Assembly (NCBI GenBank): GCA_046262415.1
Contig: JBHEMU010000189.1
Location: forward strand, 1 to 19,347
DNA length: 19,347 bases
Direction: 5' to 3'
Source of the DNA: JACDAS01 sp046262415
GTDB taxonomy: Bacteria > Actinomycetota > Thermoleophilia > Gaiellales > Gaiellaceae
Below, piece by piece: positions 14,926 through 19,347 of this stretch. The number at the start of each line of letters is the position of its first letter. Positions within the stretch are counted from its first letter, which is position 1. Under the pieces are notes generated by a model. The model made no database searches, was not told the DNA's origin, and saw nothing but the letters and a program-made list of their open reading frames with translations. The position numbers and the translations under genes are program-made.

Positions 14926-15273
14926 ATGGACCTAACTGGTGCTCTTTCAAACCGCGAGCTCGCGGGCCTTCTCCAGCGTCTCACAACTGCCGCGGCTGAT
15001 CAACCATCGCGTCGGCGCAAGCAGTTCGCAGGCTGGTCGGACGGGCGGAGGCCGTTCCGCAGCGTCGGCAACGCGATCATCGCCGTTCTGGCACAGGCGG
15101 ACGGTCCGGTTCGAGTGCGGGAGATCCACGCCGCAGTCGAGTTGTGCCTCGGCGAGGGTGTCTCTCGCTCCTCGGTGAGGAACTTCCTGCACAAGGGCTC
15201 GAGGCGATCGAGGCCCCTCTTCACGTATCACGGGAAGCGGGGCTACAGCTTATCGCCGACGCGCCGCGACTGA
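14926..15273 (+). CDS. Small winged-helix-like (possible DNA-binding) protein
   Basis: A 115-residue basic protein. After a polar N-terminal third, residues about 48-110 read as a winged helix: helix 1 AIIAVLAQADGP, helix 2 VRVREIHAAVELCLG, recognition helix VSRSSVRNFLHKGSR, then the wing LFTYHGKRGYSL. This resembles winged-helix modules that test for 'VxVxEI' after a helix, such as HARE-HTH-like domains. ATG 14926 has no good ribosome binding site; a T-rich GTGTTTTTCC stretch lies before it. The gene is convergent with the antiporter, with only 2 nt between the stop codons. A regulatory function is an inference from the fold only. Confidence 0.68.
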   Translation: MDLTGALSNRELAGLLQRLTTAAADQPSRRRKQFAGWSDGRRPFRSVGNAIIAVLAQADGPVRVREIHAAVELCLGEGVSRSSVRNFLHKGSRRSRPLFTYHGKRGYSLSPTRRD

Positions 15274-15275
15274 CG

Positions 15276-16439
15276 CTAGACGAACTCCTCGGCGGGAACT
15301 GGCGGAGGTCGTTCGACGTCGTGCGCCTCGGGCCGCTGATCCGGCAGAAACCACCGTTCGGCGATCGCTGTCGGCACGACCGCGGACAGGACGACAACGG
15401 TCACGAGCAGCGAGAACTGCGTCTGGTCGATGATCCCGGCGTTGAGGCCGTAGAGCGACGAGATCGTCCCAAAGGTGAGCCCGGTGCTCATCAGCAGCGT
15501 CGTGAAGGTCGCATGGCGAGGCGCCCACCGCCGCGCCAGCGGGAGGATGAACGCGACCTTGGGCACCATCTTCATGGCGAGCAGCGCGACGAGCAGCCCG
15601 AGGTTCGCGAAGACCGCACTCAGCGACACGTTCAGGCCGCCCTTGAGAAAGAAGAACGGTGTCAGGAAGGCGAAGGCGACGACGCGCAGCCGCTTCTGCT
15701 CTTCGCGGTGCTCCTGGTAGTGCCGGCTCATCACGAGCCCGAGCACGAACGCCGGTAGCACGGCGTGGCCGTGCGAGAGGTCGGCGAGCACCATCAGTCC
15801 GAGCAGGCAGACGAACACGAGCTTGATCTCTGGCTCGATCACGCGGTCGCCGTAACGAGCGAAGAACGGCCGAGCGAGCCGCGGCAGCGCGACAATCAGC
15901 GCGATCGAGACGCCGAGGAAGACCGGGAACCAGAGGTTCGGCTTGATGAAGATCGCCGACAGAGCGACCGCCGTGCAGAGATCGGTGACGAAGGTCGCGC
16001 TCATCAGCAGCTTCCCGATCGCCAGATCCGTGAGCCCGCGCTCGACGAGCACCGCGTAGACGACGGCGAGCGAGGTCGTCGAGAGAGCCGTGCCGGCGAT
16101 CAGCGACGCCTTCAGGGTCCAGTCGAGCAGGAAATAGCTCACGAGCGAGGCGACCGCGAAGGGGCCGGCGAAGGAGGCGATGCCTATTCCGACCGAGGCT
16201 TCGAGACGCCGGCGCATGTACGCCGGGTCGACCTCCATCCCTGCAAGGAACGTGAGGACGATCGACGCGAAGGCCGCGATGAAGTCGAGCCACTGCTCGC
16301 TGCGGAGCTCGAAGACGTTGCCGAGAATGACGCCGAGCGAGAGCTCGAGGAGCGCAACGGTCACGCCGAGCTCGACGGAGACGATGCTTGCGAGGAGAAC
16401 CGCCGCTGCCAGGACTGCTGCGAGTTCGACTGGGCTCAC
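15276..16439 (-). CDS. Cation/proton antiporter, CPA2 (Kef/NapA-like) membrane domain
   Basis: A 387-residue integral membrane protein with about 11-12 hydrophobic segments, from AAVLAAAVLLASIVSVELGV at the N-terminus to LLVTVVVLSAVVPTAIAERW near the end. It should exchange Na+ or K+ for protons. The order fits the Na_H_Exchanger family: GVILGN after helix 1, FLAGMEVDPAYMRRRL, then ALSTTSLAVVYAVL and ATFVTDLCTAVAL, where the Thr-Asp pair lies in the crossover helix expected to bind the ion, and FFFLKGGLNVSL. There is no RCK/TrkA-N domain after the membrane part, unlike Kef channels; a short Pro/Glu tail ends the protein. GTG 16439 has a strong AGGAGGT site 6 nt upstream. A perfect palindrome lies about 120 bp upstream. 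Confidence 0.87.
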   Translation of the reverse strand: MSPVELAAVLAAAVLLASIVSVELGVTVALLELSLGVILGNVFELRSEQWLDFIAAFASIVLTFLAGMEVDPAYMRRRLEASVGIGIASFAGPFAVASLVSYFLLDWTLKASLIAGTALSTTSLAVVYAVLVERGLTDLAIGKLLMSATFVTDLCTAVALSAIFIKPNLWFPVFLGVSIALIVALPRLARPFFARYGDRVIEPEIKLVFVCLLGLMVLADLSHGHAVLPAFVLGLVMSRHYQEHREEQKRLRVVAFAFLTPFFFLKGGLNVSLSAVFANLGLLVALLAMKMVPKVAFILPLARRWAPRHATFTTLLMSTGLTFGTISSLYGLNAGIIDQTQFSLLVTVVVLSAVVPTAIAERWFLPDQRPEAHDVERPPPVPAEEFV

Positions 16440-16558
16440 GGTGACCTCCTACTTCGCGTCGGAATAACGGACGTTCGGTAGAGGCCATCAGCCCCTCGTC
16501 GGGGCGGTTAGGCGCGAGCCTCATCGCGCTTCTGCCATGCTAGCCGCGAAGGGCGCCT

Positions 16559-16574
16559 GCGCTACATGTAGCGC
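16559..16574. promoter_or_regulatory. 16-bp perfect palindrome, possible operator
   Basis: GCGCTACATGTAGCGC is perfectly self-complementary and lies between the antiporter start and the tRNA gene. A dimeric regulator could bind it, but it could also be a hairpin downstream of the tRNA. No other gene is seen in 16440-16644. Confidence 0.4.
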
Positions 16575-16644
16575 CTACCCGGCGCCGACGTCGCGAGCGA
16601 AGCGGCACAAGTAATAGAGCATGTTGTATTTCCCGCAACAGCAA

Positions 16645-16716
16645 TGGGCGCGGCTGGGATTGAACCAGCGACCTCCCGCGTGTGAAGCGGGCGCTCTCCC
16701 GCTGAGCTACGCGCCC
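16645..16716 (-). tRNA. tRNA-Val (anticodon CAC)
   Basis: The minus strand folds as a complete 72-nt cloverleaf: acceptor GGGCGCG/CGCGCCC with discriminator A, D-arm GCTC/GAGC, anticodon stem CCCGC/GCGGG around loop TTCACAC, variable loop AGGTC, and T-arm GCTGG-TTCAATC-CCAGC. The anticodon is CAC, reading GUG valine codons. CCA is not encoded. It lies downstream of the SRP RNA in the same orientation. Confidence 0.95.
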
Positions 16717-16799
16717 CGGCGGGGCACAAGATACCGCAGCCTCACCACCGGCCCGCCCGGCCGGCCCGCCGCGTCCCGGAGAGAGGTTGCCCGGTCACG

Positions 16800-17062
16800 C
16801 TCCCGCCTCCGTTGCGCTCGACTCGGGAGGAACTCGCGTCGCCGGCTCAGGTCAGGCGGAGCCGCGGCACCTGAGAGGGAATCCTTAGCGCTGCTTCCTC
16901 CCGGATCTGACGCGGTTCGGATGCTCCCAGTGCGCGGGACCTGACCGTCGACGCTGCGTGCGCGAGCCCAGGCTCCGAGCGAGACGCCCCTCGGGCGGTA
17001 TTCGGCCCCGCTATAGCGGATTGCGAGTACAGGGAACCGCTAGCTCCCCGCCTAGCGCGACC
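16800..17062 (-). ncRNA. ffs: Signal recognition particle RNA, large (Bacillus-type) with Alu domain
   Basis: On the minus strand the 5' part reads GCTAGGCGGGGAGCTAGCGG and then CCCTGTACTCGCAATCCGCT, which is the Alu domain known from the Bacillus subtilis scRNA. The Ffh-binding helix 8 core follows as GTCAGATCCGGGAGGAAGCA and GCGCTAAGG (about 16884-16914), with a GNRA loop GGGA. The long helix 5 is supported by pairing of GGTCAGG with CCTGACC, GCGTCG with CGACGC, and CTCGGAG with CTCCCGAG. The ends are estimated from these pairings and the -10 at 17073, with an error of perhaps 10 nt. The RNA works with Ffh and FtsY in co-translational membrane targeting. It is divergent from dnaX, a common neighbour in actinobacteria. 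Confidence 0.9.
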
Positions 17063-17072
17063 GGGCGGGACG

Positions 17073-17078
17073 ATCGTA
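17073..17078 (-). promoter_or_regulatory. -10-like hexamer TACGAT for the SRP RNA
   Basis: On the minus strand TACGAT lies about 10 nt before the predicted 5' end of the SRP RNA, the right place for a -10 box. No clear -35 is visible in the GC-rich flank. Confidence 0.45.
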
Positions 17079-17134
17079 GCAGCGGGCCGGCGCCGCTCCC
17101 CGAACGCGCCCGGACCCGCCGGGCGCCGGTCTGG

Positions 17135-17140
17135 TTGAAT
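17135..17140 (+). promoter_or_regulatory. Weak -10-like hexamer TTGAAT at the dnaX start
   Basis: TTGAAT ends 7 nt before GTG 17148, the same spacing as other genes here, but it lacks the usual A at position 2. There is no ribosome binding site. Confidence 0.35.
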
Positions 17141-17147
17141 CGGATCC

Positions 17148-18728
17148 GTGACCGCGCTCTACCGCCCGTACCGCCCGCAGGACTTCGACGAGGTGGTCGG
17201 GCAGGAGGCGGTCGTCCGCACGCTGCAGAACGCGATCTCGGCCGGGAAGGTCCGCCAGGCCTACCTCTTCGCCGGCCCGCGCGGAACCGGGAAGACCTCG
17301 CTGGCACGCATCCTCGCCAAGGCGCTCAACTGCTCGCAGGGGCCGACGCCGACCCCGGACAAGGTCTGCCACGCCTGCCAGGCGATCGCGAACGGCACCT
17401 CGCTGGACGTCGTCGAGATGGACGCGGCCTCGCAGCGCGGCATCGACGACATCCGCGAGATCCGCGAGCGCGTGATCCTCCAGCCGGTCGAGGGGCGCTA
17501 CAAGGTCTACATCCTCGACGAGGCGCACCAGCTCACGGACGCCGCCTTCAACGCCCTGCTGAAGCTGATCGAGGAGCCGCCGCCGCACCTCGTCTTCGTC
17601 TTCTGCACGACCGACCTGGCGAAGATGCTGACGACCGTCCGCTCGCGCTGCCAGACGTTCGTGTTCGCCCGCCCGCGGCTCGCCGAGCTCGTCCGGCTGC
17701 TGCGGCGGATCGCCGACGGCGAGGAGATCGACGTGCCGGACGCGGCCCTGGCCCTGATCGCCCGCTCGGCGCGCGGCAGCTTCCGCGACGCCGTCTCGAC
17801 GCTCGACCAGCTCTCCTCCGCGACCGAGGCCAAGGTGACCGTCCAGGCCGTGCTGCAGCTGCTCGGCGCCGTGGAGGAGGAGGCGCTCTTCCGGCTCTGC
17901 GACCTCGTCGTCGACCGCGACACCGCCGGCGCACTCACCTTCGTCGAGGAGCTCTCCGAGCAGGGCCAGGACCTCGGCCGGCTCGTGCTCGACCTGCTCG
18001 AGCACCTGCGTGCGCTGCTCCTCGTCCAGCACATGGGCGAGGTGCCCGAGTCGCTGCCCGTGACCGAGGAGACCCGCGAGCGGCTGCGAGCCCAGGCGAA
18101 CCAGCTGCCCGAGGTGGCGGTGCTCCGCCTCTGCGACCTGCTCGCCGTCGCCGTCGACGACATGCGTCAGGGCGGCGACCCACGGCTGCCGCTCGAGCTC
18201 GCGCTCGTGAAGGTGACGCGGCCGGCCGGCGACCTCTCGAGCGAGTCCGTCGCCTACCGCCTCGAGCTGCTCGAGCAGCGCGGGCCGGCGGCGGCGCCCC
18301 AGCGGCCGGAGACGAAGCCCGAGGAGCCTCCACCCGCACCGGAGCCCGCCGCAGACGCTCCCTCGCTCGCGCTCGAGCAGCTGCAGGACGCCTGGCAGCG
18401 CACGGTGATCCCGGCATTACAGCAGCGCTCAATCCCGACCGCCTCGCTCTTCGGCGAGGCGCGGCCCGCGGCGCTCGTCGAGAACCGCCTGACGCTCGAG
18501 TTCCCGGCCGACGCCGTCTTCCACCGCCAGAAGGCCGAGGAGTCGAAGCACGCGACTCTCCTCGCCGACGCGCTCTACGAGGTGACGGGCCGCCGCCTCG
18601 CGCTCGACTTCGCGGTCGGCGAGAACGGCGGCGACGCGGAGGCGGCGCCCGAGCGGCCCACGACCGAGGACGAGTTCATCTCGTTGCTGAAGGACGAATT
18701 CGACGCCCACGAACTGGAGGAGACGTGA
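17148..18728 (+). CDS. dnaX: DNA polymerase III subunit gamma/tau
   Basis: A 526-residue clamp-loader ATPase that loads the sliding clamp in replication. LYRPYRPQDFDEVVGQE opens the AAA+ domain; Walker A is GPRGTGKT (43-50), Walker B is ILDEAH, and the SRC sensor/arginine-finger motif is in TTVRSRCQTFVF. The zinc module reads C62, C74 and C77, but the second Cys position is Asp71 (PTPDKVCHAC). The clamp-loader collar follows to about residue 360, then a Pro/Glu-rich linker (PETKPEEPPPAPEPAAD) and a tau-like C-terminal domain ending EDEFISLLKDEFDAHELEET. GTG 17148 is set by the family N-terminus. It overlaps ybaB by 4 nt, so the two form an operon. Confidence 0.95.
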   Translation: MTALYRPYRPQDFDEVVGQEAVVRTLQNAISAGKVRQAYLFAGPRGTGKTSLARILAKALNCSQGPTPTPDKVCHACQAIANGTSLDVVEMDAASQRGIDDIREIRERVILQPVEGRYKVYILDEAHQLTDAAFNALLKLIEEPPPHLVFVFCTTDLAKMLTTVRSRCQTFVFARPRLAELVRLLRRIADGEEIDVPDAALALIARSARGSFRDAVSTLDQLSSATEAKVTVQAVLQLLGAVEEEALFRLCDLVVDRDTAGALTFVEELSEQGQDLGRLVLDLLEHLRALLLVQHMGEVPESLPVTEETRERLRAQANQLPEVAVLRLCDLLAVAVDDMRQGGDPRLPLELALVKVTRPAGDLSSESVAYRLELLEQRGPAAAPQRPETKPEEPPPAPEPAADAPSLALEQLQDAWQRTVIPALQQRSIPTASLFGEARPAALVENRLTLEFPADAVFHRQKAEESKHATLLADALYEVTGRRLALDFAVGENGGDAEAAPERPTTEDEFISLLKDEFDAHELEET

Positions 18729-19054
18729 AGCAGCCGAACCTGAACCAGATGATGAAGCAGGTGCAGCAGATGCAGGAGCAGATGGCGAAGGCCCAGGCCG
18801 AGCTCGAGCAGGAGACGGTGGAGGCCTCGGCCGGAGGCGGGATGGTCACGGTCAAGGCGACCGGTGGGCTCGAGATCACCGAGATCCGGATCGACCCCAA
18901 GGCGATCGACCCCGACGACCCGGAGCTCCTCGCCGACATGGTGCTCGCCGCGGTGAACGAGGCGCTGCGTTCGGCGAAGAGCCTGATGGAGTCGCGCCTC
19001 GGCGGGGCCGTCAACCTCGAGGGCCTCGGCGGGCTCGGGCTGCCCGGCCTGTAA
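18725..19054 (+). CDS. ybaB: Nucleoid-associated protein YbaB/EbfC
   Basis: A 109-residue dimeric DNA-binding protein of the YbaB/EbfC family, which coats and organises the nucleoid. The order is typical: Met/Gln-rich helix LNQMMKQVQQMQEQMAKAQA, then the sheet segment VEASAGGGMVTVKATGGLEI, then ITEIRIDPKAIDPDDPELLA and helix DMVLAAVNEALRSAK. The C-terminus is Gly/Leu-rich (GLGGLGLPGL). GTG 18725 overlaps the dnaX stop codon and has a GGAGGAG ribosome binding site, so translation is probably coupled. The recR gene that usually comes next is absent from its normal place. Confidence 0.93.
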   Translation: MKQPNLNQMMKQVQQMQEQMAKAQAELEQETVEASAGGGMVTVKATGGLEITEIRIDPKAIDPDDPELLADMVLAAVNEALRSAKSLMESRLGGAVNLEGLGGLGLPGL

Positions 19055-19055
19055 C

Positions 19056-19216
19056 GAGCCCCTTTCGCAACGAAGCACTGGGACGCCGGGCCGCGCTGGA
19101 CGACCGATTACGGCGTCCTCAGTCGCCCGGATGGCGCTGCCATGCGGGCTCCCTGCGTCCTTGTCCTCGGCCGCCCATCGCACCCCGGCGCCGAGTCGTC
19201 ATTGCGAAAGGGGCTC
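19056..19216. repeat. 161-bp element bounded by 15-bp perfect inverted repeats (MITE-like)
   Basis: GAGCCCCTTTCGCAA (19056-19070) and TTGCGAAAGGGGCTC (19202-19216) are perfect inverted repeats around 131 bp of non-coding DNA. Inside is a smaller inverted pair, GGACGCCG (19081-19088) and CGGCGTCC (19111-19118), with flanking bases that extend the stem. It starts 1 bp after the ybaB stop. Small size, terminal repeats and no gene fit a MITE; it could also be one end of a larger element reaching past the window. No target duplication is evident. Confidence 0.6.
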
Positions 19217-19230
19217 CTAGTACTGCTTTG

Positions 19231-19347
19231 TTACTCGCGTTGGGGGTAGAGGGCGAGCTCGAGCTGGTTGAGATCGACGGGCTGGTGGCAGGTTCGGCAG
19301 CGGCTGTGCCAACACTTGAAGACGGGCTGGAGGAGCAGCACCGTCTG
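19231..19347 (-). CDS. C-terminal fragment of an unidentified Cys/His-containing ORF
   Basis: Thirty-eight codons are open from the window edge to a TAA at 19233. They contain the cluster CWHSRCRTCHQP, which could bind zinc, and a tail ending ALYPQRE. The family is not recognised. The reading is only tentative, since a frame of this length in GC-rich DNA may be chance; the Cys/His cluster and the natural-looking tail favour a real gene. It is convergent with ybaB and may belong to a mobile element together with the inverted repeat before it. Confidence 0.35.
   Translation of the reverse strand, partial: QTVLLLQPVFKCWHSRCRTCHQPVDLNQLELALYPQRE

Noticed and set aside
16621..16944. Plus-strand open frame of 107 codons
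   Set aside because: It overlaps the tRNA-Val and SRP RNA genes, so it is not coding.
16958..18720. Plus-strand frame leading into ybaB across dnaX
   Set aside because: It is Arg/Ala-rich noise in the dnaX shadow; only the last 109 codons are real (ybaB).

Overview
The window is about 19 kb of very GC-rich, densely coded DNA that looks like a chromosomal fragment of a high-GC actinobacterium, perhaps of the Thermoleophilia type or an uncultured relative. That is an inference from the GC content, the frequent GTG starts with a -10-like hexamer about 7 nt upstream (leaderless style), a Bacillus-type large SRP RNA divergent from dnaX, and the mix of gene families. No marker in the window fixes the taxonomy.

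Left part (1-6190): the tip of an IS481-type element runs off the left edge and stops 1 bp from the stop codon of a hotdog acyl-CoA thioesterase. Then come two large exported beta-propeller proteins, both on the minus strand: a kelch-repeat protein and a sialidase-like Asp-box (BNR) protein broken by a single-base frameshift. Both carry the same kind of C-terminal fibronectin-III-like module. The kelch gene is bracketed by two inverted copies of a 101-bp element that folds into two hairpins. A small helical-hairpin protein lies between the two propeller genes.

Middle (6290-11340): a patatin-like lipase, then a tight run of cupin, GNAT acetyltransferase and a zinc-ribbon M48 membrane protease, then an unusual zinc-cluster short-chain dehydrogenase-like protein.

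Accessory stretch (11350-15280): a lipoprotein divergent from a DUF3800 protein, a leftover C-terminal scrap of a lipoprotein paralog, two tiny overlapping genes, a complete IS30 element with a frameshifted transposase, a small exported protein whose start region is tandemly duplicated, and a small winged-helix-like protein.

Right part (15276-19347): a CPA2-type cation/proton antiporter, tRNA-Val(CAC), a large SRP RNA (ffs), and the divergent dnaX-ybaB pair. The recR gene that usually follows ybaB is not next. A 161-bp inverted-repeat element and the end of an unidentified Cys/His-containing minus-strand ORF lie there instead.

I found no convincing new multi-gene system, CRISPR array or defence island. 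The most interesting items are the two-hairpin repeat pair, the zinc-cluster SDR that lacks the usual catalytic Tyr, the repeated leaderless-start layout, the lipoprotein remnant beside DUF3800, and the element after ybaB.
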